DNA of 48,815 bases, taken from NCBI GenBank assembly GCA_023248995.1, contig JAHFDN010000022.1, positions 1-48,815 on the forward strand. Reading direction: 5' to 3'. The position numbers were made by a program, and so were the translations under genes. The DNA comes from Candidatus Rokuibacteriota bacterium (GTDB lineage: Bacteria; Methylomirabilota; Methylomirabilia; Rokubacteriales; CSP1-6). This document shows, piece after piece, positions 32,449-39,422 of the stretch (the first letter of the stretch is position 1; every line of letters starts with the position of its first letter). Under the pieces are notes generated by a model, which was given only the letters and a program-made list of their open reading frames with translations, was not told the DNA's origin and did no database searches.

Positions 32449-34028
32449 TTGGCAGCCCCTTTCGCGAGGTGGCGGCTCAGCTCCTCGGGCCAGGCTCCCA
32501 GCACGGAGGTGAGCGGGTTCAGGGCGACCTGGCCGAGGCCGCAGAGGGAGGTCTGAGTCAGCGTCTCCTCGAGAGCGGGGAGGACCTCGAGGAGCCGACC
32601 GTCGCCCTTGCCGCTCAGGATCTCGTCCAGCAGCTGGACGACCTTCTGGGTCCCGGCGCGGCAGGGGACGCACTTGCCGCACGACTCGTTCCTGAAGAAG
32701 CTCACCACGTTCCGGGCCACCCGGAGCAGGTCCGTGCCCTCCGCCACGACCACCAGCGCGCCGGAGCCGAGCATGCTCCCCGCCGCCTGGAGCGAGGCGA
32801 AGTCGATCTCGACCTCGGCCTTGTCCGCCGGGAGGAACTGCGAGCTGGCGCCTCCCGGCGCGAAGGCCTTGAGCCGGCGCTTGCCGCGCACGCCTCCTGC
32901 GATCTCGATCAGCTCGCTCACCTTCGTCCCCAACGGGATCTCGTAGACGCCCGGCCGCTCGACCTCGCCGGAGACCGCCATCACCTTGAGCCCCTGGTGC
33001 CCGCGGATCCCCTGGGCCTTCCACCAGTCGGCTCCGCGGCGGAGGATGACCGGGACCATGGCGAAGGTCTCCACGTTGTTGATGAGCGTGGGCTGCCCCC
33101 AGAGCCCGCGGCTGACGGGATACGGCGGCCTGTTCCGCGGCTCGCCGCGCCTGTCCTCCAGGGCCTCGAGCAGCGCGGTCTCCTCCCCCAGGATGTAGTC
33201 GCCGGGGGAGAGGAAGATCTCGATGTCGAAGCCGCCGCCGAGCAGGCCGCGCCCGCGCGCCTGGGCGAGGGCGCCCTCGAGCGGCCCGACGGCATGCGCG
33301 TACTCGCGACGGAGGAAGATCCAGCCCCGCTCGGCGCCGACGGCGCGCGCCGCGACGCACATCCCTTCGACGACCAGGTGCGGCAGCGACTCCAGGATCA
33401 CGCGGTCCTTGAACGTGCCGGGCTCGCTCTCGTTCGCGTTGCAGATGACGTACTTCGGCGTGGCGGCCTCCTTCCGGACCAGCTCCCATTTGAGCCCCGT
33501 CGAAAATCCCGCGCCGCCCATCCCGCGGAGGCCCGATGCCTTGAGTGCCCCGATGGTGTCGGCGGGCGAGCGGACGATCGGCTCTCCCTCGCCCTCGGGG
33601 TCGATGCGCCAGCGCGGGCGCGCGGCCGGGACCGCATCCTCCAGACCCGGCCCGGGCTGGCTCACCAGGCGGGCGATGGCCTCGGGAGGACCGCCCCCGA
33701 CCGCGACGCCGTTCACCATGGCGGCGGGCGCCCGGTCGCAGCGGCCGAGGCAGGAGACCGGACGCACTTCGACGCCCTCGTCGCGCGCGAGGAGCGCCGC
33801 GAGCCGGGCCCCCCAGGCCTCGCCGCCCGCGAGGAGGCAGCACACGTCGCGGCAGAGGCTCACCTGAACGCGGGGGGCGGGCGTCGTCCGGAACTCGGGA
33901 TAGAAGGAGACCACTTCCTGGATGCGGTAGAGCGGCACGCGGAGCCGTTCGGCCAGCTCGCGGAGGTCCTCCTCGCGGAGGGAGCCGTGCTGAGCCTGAA
34001 GCCGGGTGAGCTCCGCGATCAGGCTCAT
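32445..34028 (-). CDS. fdsB: Fused NuoE/NuoF-type (FdsG-FdsB) NADH-binding flavin subunit of formate dehydrogenase
   Basis: 527 residues from ATG at 34028. The first 140 or so form a NuoE/FdsG-type thioredoxin-like [2Fe-2S] domain (C59, C64, C93, C97: LCRDVCC ... SCLGRC). Then comes a NuoF/FdsB part: FMN-binding GLRGMGGAGFSTGLKWE, NANESEPGTFKDR, the nucleotide loop GAGRYICGEE-equivalent GDYILGEETALLEALE, a SLBB-like stretch, and the 4Fe-4S ligands SCGKCVPCRAGT with SLCGLG. Usually these are two proteins; here they are one. It transfers electrons between formate oxidation and NAD. It starts at the last base of queC. Confidence 0.93.
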   Translation of the reverse strand: MSLIAELTRLQAQHGSLREEDLRELAERLRVPLYRIQEVVSFYPEFRTTPAPRVQVSLCRDVCCLLAGGEAWGARLAALLARDEGVEVRPVSCLGRCDRAPAAMVNGVAVGGGPPEAIARLVSQPGPGLEDAVPAARPRWRIDPEGEGEPIVRSPADTIGALKASGLRGMGGAGFSTGLKWELVRKEAATPKYVICNANESEPGTFKDRVILESLPHLVVEGMCVAARAVGAERGWIFLRREYAHAVGPLEGALAQARGRGLLGGGFDIEIFLSPGDYILGEETALLEALEDRRGEPRNRPPYPVSRGLWGQPTLINNVETFAMVPVILRRGADWWKAQGIRGHQGLKVMAVSGEVERPGVYEIPLGTKVSELIEIAGGVRGKRRLKAFAPGGASSQFLPADKAEVEIDFASLQAAGSMLGSGALVVVAEGTDLLRVARNVVSFFRNESCGKCVPCRAGTQKVVQLLDEILSGKGDGRLLEVLPALEETLTQTSLCGLGQVALNPLTSVLGAWPEELSRHLAKGAAK

Positions 34029-34714
34029 TACGCGATGTAGGGAAGTGGATCCCTGAGCCCGGCCTCGGCGAAGCCTTTCTTTCTGAGGAGGCAGGAATCG
34101 CAGCGGCCGCACGCCCGGCCGTCGGGGGACGGCTCGTAGCAGGACCACGTCAGCCCGAAGTCCACCCCGAGGGCGCGGCCCTGCGTGACGATCTCGGCCT
34201 TCGTCATCCGGATCAGGGGCGTGTGGATCTTGAAGCGGCTTTTCCCCTCCACCCCCGCCTTCGTCGCCAGGTTCGCCAGCTTCTCGAAGGCCTCGACGTA
34301 CTCCGGGCGGCAATCGGGGTAGCCCGAGCTATCGTACACGTTGGCGCCGAAGAAGAGATCCTCGGCCCCGAGCACCTCCGCCCAGCCCAGCGCGTGGGCG
34401 AGAAAGATCGTGTTCCGCGCGGGGACGTACGTGACGGGGATGCCGCGGCCGATCTCCTCCTGGCTCCGTCCCTTGGGCACCGGGATGTCGGCGGTCAACG
34501 CTGAGCCTCCGATGGATCGGAGGTCGAGGGTGAGAATGAGGTGCTCGACCGCGCCGAGCGAGGCCGCGACCTTCTTGGCCGCCTCGAGCTCCCGCGCGTG
34601 GCGCTGGCCGTAGGCGAAGGAGAGCGCGTGGCAGGCGAACCCCTGGCTCCTCGCGAGTGCGAGAGTCGTGGCCGAGTCGAGGCCGCCGGAGAGCAGGACG
34701 ACCGCCTTCTTCAT
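34028..34714 (-). CDS. queC: 7-cyano-7-deazaguanine synthase
   Basis: 228 residues from ATG at 34714. Converts CDG to preQ0 with ATP and ammonia. Seen: PP-loop [46 protein letters not shown], and the C-terminal zinc ligands SCYEP and ACGRCDSC. An upstream in-frame GTG is possible (34729), but the family start is [11 protein letters not shown]. It shares a strand with queE and queD but is separated from queE by a palindromic repeat. Its stop overlaps the formate dehydrogenase fusion gene by one base (TAATG), so queuosine and formate genes are physically coupled. Confidence 0.96.
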   Translation of the reverse strand: MKKAVVLLSGGLDSATTLALARSQGFACHALSFAYGQRHARELEAAKKVAASLGAVEHLILTLDLRSIGGSALTADIPVPKGRSQEEIGRGIPVTYVPARNTIFLAHALGWAEVLGAEDLFFGANVYDSSGYPDCRPEYVEAFEKLANLATKAGVEGKSRFKIHTPLIRMTKAEIVTQGRALGVDFGLTWSCYEPSPDGRACGRCDSCLLRKKGFAEAGLRDPLPYIA

Positions 34715-34726
34715 CAGATTGTTTCC

Positions 34727-34838
34727 CACGCCCCCTCACCCTGCCCTCTCCCCCCCTCACCCTGCCTCTCCCCACGGGGGAGAGGAGAAGAGGTGAGGGG
34801 CATTAAGTGGGGGGAGAGGATTAAGGTGAGGGGGGCTT
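34727..34838. repeat. GC-rich palindromic intergenic repeat, copy 1
   Basis: Stretches of CCCCTCACCCTGCC / CTCTCCCC on one side are mirrored by GGGGGAGAGG and GGTGAGGGG on the other. It appears to be a compound or partly duplicated copy, between queE and queC. Three related copies occur further right (36390, 36998, 39361). Confidence 0.75.
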
Positions 34839-34840
34839 GA

Positions 34841-35527
34841 TCAGACGCCCCGCCGCGCCCCCCAGAAGAGCACGTGCAGTCGCGGGGAGAACCGGTAGCC
34901 GTGGCGCTGGCATTCCTCGATCACCCACGGCGAGCGCTCCAGAATCTCCTCGCGGCGCACCCCCTCGGGCATCAGGAGGATCTTCTCGCGGGGGATGGCG
35001 AACCGCTCCGCCAGGCGCAGGACTTCGGCGACGTCGGCGGCGTCCACCACGACGAACTTCCACCACGCCCCGAGCCCGAGGAACTGGCGGATGGCCCCGG
35101 CGTCGATCCGTTTCGCCTCGGGGACCCCCGAGCCCGCCAGCTTGAGCGACACGTTCCACTGGTCCACGGGGACGGGCGGCGGCGCGAGCGTCCCCGACGT
35201 CTCGACCTCCAGCGTGAAGGCGCGCCCCTTGAGGGCTTCGACGAGCGGGGCGAAGAGGGGAGACTCGAGCGGCTCCCCGCCCGTGATCACGCCCCGCCGG
35301 CAGGCAAACGCCGAGGCCTCTTCCACGAGGTCGCCCAGCGCCACCTCGCGGCCGGCGCCCGGGTCCCAGGAATACTTCGTGTCGCACCACTGGCAGCCGA
35401 CGGAGCAGCCCTGAAGTCGGATGAACACGGCGGGGAGCCCGGCGGTGACGCCCTCCCCCTGGATGGAGAAGAAGACCTCCGCGAGCCTGCCGGTCAGCTG
35501 GGGTTGGCGGTCAGCTCGCTGGAGCAC
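34841..35527 (-). CDS. queE: 7-carboxy-7-deazaguanine synthase (radical SAM)
   Basis: 228 residues from GTG at 35527, chosen because GAGGAG lies 8 bases upstream; the frame is open further back but homology begins near LAEVFFSIQGEG. The radical SAM motif GCSVGCQWCDTKYSW uses C41, C45 and C48. GVITGGEPLESP is the GGE motif, and VETSGTLAPP follows. It rearranges carboxy-tetrahydropterin to CDG, the step between queD and queC. The start lies 34 bases inside queD, so translation is coupled. Confidence 0.95.
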   Translation of the reverse strand: MLQRADRQPQLTGRLAEVFFSIQGEGVTAGLPAVFIRLQGCSVGCQWCDTKYSWDPGAGREVALGDLVEEASAFACRRGVITGGEPLESPLFAPLVEALKGRAFTLEVETSGTLAPPPVPVDQWNVSLKLAGSGVPEAKRIDAGAIRQFLGLGAWWKFVVVDAADVAEVLRLAERFAIPREKILLMPEGVRREEILERSPWVIEECQRHGYRFSPRLHVLFWGARRGV

Positions 35528-35922
35528 GTGGGAGTCTCCTCGATCTTCACCCGGAGGAGGCTCACGTCTGGCGGCAGCGCCTGCCGGATCGCCTCCCACG
35601 CCTCGCGGGTCAGGATTTCGGCGGTGGGGTTCTGCGGGAAGCTGACGACTTTTTCCGGCGCCTCGGCCTGGACGGCGGAAATCGCCGAGACGAGAGGGTC
35701 CAGCTCTGACAGGAGCGTGGCGTGGTCCCACCGCTGGAGGACCGCCTTCCGGACCAGCGCGCGCAGGTCGTCGAAGTCCATGACCATTCCCAGAGCGTCG
35801 AGGCGGGCGGCGCCGATCGTCACCTCGAGGTGATAGGTGTGGCCGTGGAGGTAGGCGCACTTGCCCGGATGTCCCAGGATGCGGTGGGCGGCGTCAAACG
35901 TGAACCGGCTGATGAGATTCAT
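35494..35922 (-). CDS. queD: 6-carboxy-5,6,7,8-tetrahydropterin synthase
   Basis: 142 residues from ATG at 35922. Family features: FTFDAAHRI with zinc ligand H13, KCAYLHGHTYHLEV giving C22 (catalytic) and zinc ligands H26 and H28, MVMDFDDLR, and the C-terminal VKIEETPTCSSE with the substrate-binding Glu. It makes the queuosine precursor from dihydroneopterin triphosphate. First gene of the queD-queE-queC run. A TATCAT box lies upstream at 35966-35961 on the minus strand. No preQ1 riboswitch is evident in the short leader. Confidence 0.95.
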   Translation of the reverse strand: MNLISRFTFDAAHRILGHPGKCAYLHGHTYHLEVTIGAARLDALGMVMDFDDLRALVRKAVLQRWDHATLLSELDPLVSAISAVQAEAPEKVVSFPQNPTAEILTREAWEAIRQALPPDVSLLRVKIEETPTCSSELTANPS

Positions 35923-35980
35923 GAAACGCCTGTAAGGGCGCGAAATTCTTTTGGGCCTCATGATAGCACGAAATTTCCGC

Positions 35981-36009
35981 TTGCCTGGGGTGGGGCCCTT
36001 TGATATAAG
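35981..36009 (+). promoter_or_regulatory. Strong sigma-70-type promoter for the small gene at 36060
   Basis: TTGCCT (35981-35986), 17-base spacer, TATAAG (36004-36009). The expected start is near 36016, giving a leader of about 45 bases with AAAGGGGG before the ATG. Confidence 0.65.
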
Positions 36010-36059
36010 GAGGCCAACGAACAGGCCTCTCACCCTCCGTGGTGAAAGGGGGATCGCGT

Positions 36060-36335
36060 ATGGCTCAAAGCCTGACGGACCTGCTCCAGAAGAGCCGACT
36101 CACCGTCGTCAGCGTGGACAAGGCCGCCGGCCGTCTCCGCGTTCGGGACGACGCCGACCTGTGCTCCGACCTGAGCTGTCAGGGCTCCTTGGTGGTCACC
36201 GAAGAGGACTCCAAGGCCGACCTTGGCCTGATCAACCCGGGGGACATCATCAAGGTGGAGTCCAAGGACGGCCGTGCCGAGAAGATCGTCGTCGTGCGCC
36301 ACGCCTGGGAGGAGTTCGGTAGCCCCGAGACATAA
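36060..36335 (+). CDS. Small hypothetical protein (monocistronic)
   Basis: 91 residues. No family recognised. It starts MAQSLTDLLQKSRLTVV; the middle holds DDADLCSDLSCQGSLVV with two nearby Cys, then LINPGDIIKVESKDGRAEKIVVVRHAWEEFG. The pattern of alternating hydrophobic strands suggests a small beta-rich (OB- or SH3-like) fold. It has its own consensus-like promoter, a good ribosome site 8 bases before the ATG and a textbook terminator, so it is clearly an independent and probably well expressed gene. Confidence 0.82.
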   Translation: MAQSLTDLLQKSRLTVVSVDKAAGRLRVRDDADLCSDLSCQGSLVVTEEDSKADLGLINPGDIIKVESKDGRAEKIVVVRHAWEEFGSPET

Positions 36336-36353
36336 TCTCGCCATCGGCCCCTC

Positions 36354-36385
36354 GGCCCGCCGCCTCCCAGCGGCGGGCCTTTTTT
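36354..36385 (+). terminator. Rho-independent terminator
   Basis: GGCCCGCCGC (36354-36363), loop CTCCCA, GCGGCGGGCC (36370-36379), then TTTTTT (36380-36385). Perfect 10-bp stem with a T-run, right after the small gene. Confidence 0.93.
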
Positions 36386-36389
36386 GTTT

Positions 36390-36481
36390 CCCCCTCACCC
36401 CGCCCTCTCCCCCCGGGGGGGGCGAGGGTGCGAAAGTTTCCTCTCCCCCGGTGGGGGAGAGGTAGGGTGAGGGGGGGGCGG
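36390..36481. repeat. GC-rich palindromic intergenic repeat, copy 2
   Basis: CCCCTCACCCCGCCCTCTCC at the left is mirrored by GGGGAGAGG and GGGTGAGGGG at the right, with GTGCGAAAGTTTCC in the centre. Nearly identical to copy 3 at 36998-37085. Confidence 0.85.
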
Positions 36482-36494
36482 GGAGACGGTCTTC

Positions 36495-36821
36495 ATGGGT
36501 GTAAGCAATCTGATACATCTTGCTCCAATCGCAAGAATGATAGTCTGTCCTCTTGCGAGGGATCACTTGGACGATAAGGACCGGGATCTCGACGATGTCA
36601 TCCGAGAAGAAACAAGCCGTGGACGGCGTCCGATCGACACGGACGCTCAACGTCAGCGGCAAGAGCGGCTTAAAATGTGTCGGGAGCTTCTGCAGTACAG
36701 CAGCGAGAGGGAGGTGCGCGAGGTTATCCTCGCGTACGGCCTGAAAGACGGGTCGCCCGAGTTCTTAGAGGTAATTCGGGTTTGGCGCGCCTGGCGCGGA
36801 TCTTATCGACCGCGCGGGTAA
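36495..36821 (+). CDS. Small hypothetical protein
   Basis: 108 residues from ATG at 36495 (a second in-frame ATG lies at 36537). The N-terminal part looks unstructured; residues about 58-105 (RLKMCRELLQYSSEREVREV, ILAYGLKDGSPEFLEVIRVW) have a regular helical pattern suggesting a genuine small domain. No recognised function. The last 98 bases overlap the 3' end of a convergent small gene, so at most one may be expressed strongly. Confidence 0.5.
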   Translation: MGVSNLIHLAPIARMIVCPLARDHLDDKDRDLDDVIREETSRGRRPIDTDAQRQRQERLKMCRELLQYSSEREVREVILAYGLKDGSPEFLEVIRVWRAWRGSYRPRG

Positions 36822-36945
36822 AGGCCTCCCATTTCTTCTCGCGCTCAGCGACCGGGAGTCTCGCAGCGTGCTCTTCAAGGATCGCCAGCATGCGCTCCGC
36901 CGCCTGGTCCAGGGTTAAACGCTTGGCCCTTTTCGCCTTATGCAT
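36724..36945 (-). CDS. Small hypothetical protein, helical
   Basis: 73 residues from ATG at 36945. Starts HKAKRAKRLTLDQAAERMLA and continues ILEEHAARLPVAEREKKWEA, then a basic tail. The pattern is a well-behaved amphipathic helix pair, similar to small unnamed bacterial proteins. Its 5' and upstream region is partly duplicated at 38193-38260. It overlaps the convergent gene at 36495-36821. Confidence 0.5.
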   Translation of the reverse strand: MHKAKRAKRLTLDQAAERMLAILEEHAARLPVAEREKKWEAFTRAVDKIRARRAKPELPLRTRATRLSGRTRG

Positions 36946-36993
36946 AGACTTAAGGTAACCGGTTCTCCGGATCAGCGCAAGCAGCAGGATGCC
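36855..36993. repeat. Direct-repeat segment, copy A (intact)
   Basis: Two blocks here recur at 38193-38260: 36855-36877 (begins GGAGTCTCGC) and 36949-36993 (begins CTTAAGGTA, ends AGGATGCC). In this copy 71 bases of the small minus-strand gene separate the blocks. Confidence 0.8.
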
Positions 36994-36997
36994 TCCC

Positions 36998-37085
36998 TCC
37001 CTCACCCCGCCCTCTCCCCCCGAGGGGGCGAGGGTGCGAAAGTTTCCTCTCCCCCGGTGGGGGAGAGGTAGGGTGAGGGGGGCGG
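36998..37085. repeat. GC-rich palindromic intergenic repeat, copy 3
   Basis: Almost identical to copy 2, including the central GTGCGAAAGTTTCC and both arms. It lies between the small minus-strand gene and the stop of the lipoprotein gene. Confidence 0.85.
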
Positions 37086-37094
37086 GGGCGGGGC

Positions 37095-38192
37095 TCAGCG
37101 GGAGGAAGCCGTGCAGAAGTCCAACAAGAAGGTTCCGTTGGATTGATGGATGATGAGGCGGCAGCCGTCTCTTCCATTCACGATGACCGGCGCGTCTTCT
37201 TCAGGATAGTTTTTCAGCTTTATCCAGCGCTCGTCTCGCAATTCATATAGCCCTCTCAACTGGGTGTTCACCAGCTTCCCCCAGATGCTGATCAAGATCT
37301 TGTCGCCCGCCCAAAATACCCTCATGTTGGTGTAGCATGAAATGCCGCAGGAGAATCCGTTGAGGCGGTCGAGAAAGCCGTAATCGACTACCCAGGGTCC
37401 CTGGGGGATCGATATTTCTTGGAAGGATAGGCTGTCCAAGTTCAGGAGATAACTTTTGAGAGGCCAAGGGCCTTTATTCCTCTCGAAATCACTCGTTTCT
37501 TGGTAAATGAGATACTTTTCCTTAGAGGGATCATAGGCGACCCCGTATTCATAACGATGGAAGGCGTTTGCCACGGGTTGGAACCTGACCTCTTCGCCTC
37601 GCTTCAGATACAAGAGCCTCGTTTGATCATTCGCCGGATTGGTCGTGTCCAGGATAGAGAGATAACCATGGGAGTCTCGGATCAGGTTTTGAAATGCGTA
37701 ATGGTATTCTGAGCGGGTGCGCCAGGTTTCTCCATCGTAGGACACCTGAAACTTCTCATGTTTCTGACGTCTTTCTTTGGCGAGATAGTTGAAATATCGC
37801 GGACAATTGTATTTCCCATTCCATACGGACTGGTCTTCTGGAAGCCGTTCGATCGACATGGTCCTTAGGTTCAAGTAGGAGCCATAACTGTAGCTGGTGC
37901 TGCCGCCTTCTTTCTTGACGTTCGCAAAATGGACCTCTCCCTTGTCGAAATCCACGCAATTCACGGAGATAGGGCCTGATGGAACGCGTGCCGCTTCGGT
38001 CTGCGCGTGGATGTCATAGGTAAAGAGGGAGTTTTCATCCTTAAACAAGACGATGTCATCTGCGATCCAGTAAAGGGGTGTCCAAGAAGGATCCAACTTG
38101 ATGGCCTTGTATGGAAAGGCTTCGGGTTCCCTGGTTCCGGAGCAGCCGGCGAGCTGGAGGAAGAGGAATGATATCCAAAGAAGCCTTTTCAT
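37095..38192 (-). CDS. Lipoprotein of unknown function, lower GC than its neighbours
   Basis: 365 residues from ATG at 38192. Signal peptide with lipobox: KRLLWISFLFLQLAGC, so it is lipid-anchored outside the cytoplasmic membrane. The mature part has many aromatic-rich strands (LYWIADDIVLFKDENSLFTY, YLIYQETSDFERN, MRVFWAGDKILISIWG) with a repeat-like rhythm suggesting a beta-propeller. Multiple Cys (SCGISCY, GRDGC, DFC) could form disulfides. No family recognised. Base composition is visibly less GC-rich than surrounding genes, and the gene is bounded by a palindromic repeat on one side and a duplicated segment on the other: likely horizontal acquisition. Confidence 0.8.
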   Translation of the reverse strand: MKRLLWISFLFLQLAGCSGTREPEAFPYKAIKLDPSWTPLYWIADDIVLFKDENSLFTYDIHAQTEAARVPSGPISVNCVDFDKGEVHFANVKKEGGSTSYSYGSYLNLRTMSIERLPEDQSVWNGKYNCPRYFNYLAKERRQKHEKFQVSYDGETWRTRSEYHYAFQNLIRDSHGYLSILDTTNPANDQTRLLYLKRGEEVRFQPVANAFHRYEYGVAYDPSKEKYLIYQETSDFERNKGPWPLKSYLLNLDSLSFQEISIPQGPWVVDYGFLDRLNGFSCGISCYTNMRVFWAGDKILISIWGKLVNTQLRGLYELRDERWIKLKNYPEEDAPVIVNGRDGCRLIIHQSNGTFLLDFCTASSR

Positions 38193-38260
38193 GGAGTCTC
38201 GCGGCGTGCTCTTCACTTAAGGTAGCGGGTTCTCCGGATCAGCGCAAGCAGCAGGATGCC
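38193..38260. repeat. Direct-repeat segment, copy B (71-base deletion derivative)
   Basis: Blocks 38193-38215 and 38216-38260 match copy A blocks with about one and two mismatches but are joined directly, losing the 71 bases at 36878-36948. It is therefore a scar of the small gene's 5' region, just upstream of the lipoprotein start. Confidence 0.8.
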
Positions 38261-38328
38261 GGGGTAGTGTCATAATTTGAGGACTCTTGTGATCGGCACG
38301 GGTAAAGCCTTTCAGGTCGAACAAAGAG

Positions 38329-38334
38329 TATAAT
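38329..38334 (+). promoter_or_regulatory. Candidate -10 box for the 52-residue ORF
   Basis: TATAAT at 38329-38334, 19 bases before the ATG at 38354, with AAGGGGA in between as ribosome site. No clear -35. Confidence 0.4.
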
Positions 38335-38353
38335 AAGGCAAAGGGGAAGCGTT

Positions 38354-38512
38354 ATGGGTGATCTCAAAATACAAGGAAAACCAATCCAGCCTGCCGGAGT
38401 ATACCGACCCCAAACAAGGGTGAGCGTGTACAAGCAGACGATTAGCGGTCGGTTCTCACAGTTTATGTTGCGGAAGGCGAAGCCAGCCGCTCGCGTATCA
38501 GATAGTAAGTAA
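38354..38512 (+). CDS. Possible small protein (52 residues)
   Basis: ATG with AAGGGGA 7 bases upstream and a TATAAT box before that. The product begins MGDLKIQGKPIQPAGVYRPQ and is basic towards the end (LRKAKPAARVSDSK). No signal peptide or membrane helix, and no known family. Support comes only from the expression signals; it could be chance. Confidence 0.35.
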   Translation: MGDLKIQGKPIQPAGVYRPQTRVSVYKQTISGRFSQFMLRKAKPAARVSDSK

Positions 38513-38666
38513 TTCTCGAAGCTCCCACACCCGCTTCGTCGGCCACTATAGTATGGAATGGATTCATCTCGTCCCAGGCCCCCGTGACGCCGCCCAAGCT
38601 GTTCGGTTGGATGTCCTCCTGAAGGAGAAATTGCAGGGATTAGCCGTTTTCGCAAAGGGCATCTCA

Positions 38667-39422
38667 TCAGGCGGTGCCGGCGTGGAGGGTGACGGTGCCG
38701 AGGCCGAGGCGGCGGCAGGTCACATCCCGCAGTCCCACCCGCTCCATCAGGCGGGCGAGCTCCGCCGGCGGGAGAAAGCGCTCCACCGAGCGCGGCAGAT
38801 AGGTGTACGCCTCCCGGTTGCCGCTGACGACAGCGCCGAGCCCCGGGACGAGGCGGTGAAAGTACCAGCCGAACAGGTGGCGGAAGCCCCAGAGTGTGGG
38901 CTGGGTGATCTCGAGCGCAACGACCCGGCCGCCGGCTTGCGTGACGCGCCTCATCTCGGCTAGACCGGGCTCGAGGTGGGCCAGGTTCCGGAGCAAAAAG
39001 GCCGAGGCCACGCACGCGAACGTCTTGTCCGCGAAGGGGAGCAGAAGCGCGTCGCCCGCCACCAGGCTCACGCGCCCCGCCGGATCTTTTCTGAGGAGCT
39101 TCTCCCGCCCGACCTGGAGCATCCCGTCGGAGAAATCGAGGCCGATGACGCGGCGGACCGCCGTCTCAGCCAGGAGGGCGAGGGCGAGGTCGCCCGTCCC
39201 CGTCGCCAGGTCGAGGGCGAGGCCGCCCGCCTGGGGCTCAGCGAGCCGGGCCGCGGCGCGCCGCCAGGCCTGGTGGCGGCCGCCCGTCATGAGGGCGTTC
39301 ATGAGGTCGTAGCGGCGGGCGATGCCGGTGAACATCGCCCGGACGTACCGCGCCTTGTTCTCCCCCTCACCCTGCCCTCTCCCCCCTTGGGGGAGAGGAT
39401 TAAGAGGAGACCCTACGTCCAT
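38667..39422 (-). CDS. ubiE: Ubiquinone/menaquinone biosynthesis C-methyltransferase
   Basis: 251 residues from ATG at 39422, which overlaps the end of ubiA. SAM-binding LALDLATGTGDLALALL, VIGLDFSDGMLQVGREKL, GDALLLPFADKTFACVASAF, RNLAHLEPGLAEMRRVTQAGG and GTVTLHAGTA at the C-terminus identify the UbiE/MenG family. It methylates the quinone ring. The first ~22 codons ([16 protein letters not shown]) are translated from a palindromic repeat that also occurs elsewhere in the window, so the N-terminus is unusual. The conserved part starts near ARYVRAMFTGIARRYDLMN. A shorter start at MFTGIA is possible. Confidence 0.93.
   Translation of the reverse strand: MDVGSPLNPLPQGGRGQGEGENKARYVRAMFTGIARRYDLMNALMTGGRHQAWRRAAARLAEPQAGGLALDLATGTGDLALALLAETAVRRVIGLDFSDGMLQVGREKLLRKDPAGRVSLVAGDALLLPFADKTFACVASAFLLRNLAHLEPGLAEMRRVTQAGGRVVALEITQPTLWGFRHLFGWYFHRLVPGLGAVVSGNREAYTYLPRSVERFLPPAELARLMERVGLRDVTCRRLGLGTVTLHAGTA
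39361..39405. repeat. GC-rich palindromic repeat, copy 4, inside the ubiE 5' end
   Basis: CCCCTCACCCTGCCCTCTCC is mirrored by GGGGGAGAGG. Unlike the other copies this one lies within a reading frame, near the start of ubiE, and its reading frame is open. Confidence 0.8.

Larger units (their letters stand above)
38261..38666. other. Mostly non-coding AT-richer gap
   Basis: About 400 bases between the duplicated segment and ubiE. Apart from the short ORF at 38354-38512 with its TATAAT box, I see no gene. ACTATAGTATGG near 38544 could be a second -10-like box. Base composition is lower in GC than the neighbours, in line with the adjacent lipoprotein region being acquired DNA. Confidence 0.5.

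Noticed and set aside
32449-33843. A 465-codon extension at the front of fdsA
   Set aside because: It is a shadow of the fused FdsG-FdsB gene; the [2Fe-2S] domain of fdsA begins right after the GTG at 32448.
35923-36003. preQ1 riboswitch before queD
   Set aside because: The short leader shows no recognisable aptamer hairpin and A-rich tail.
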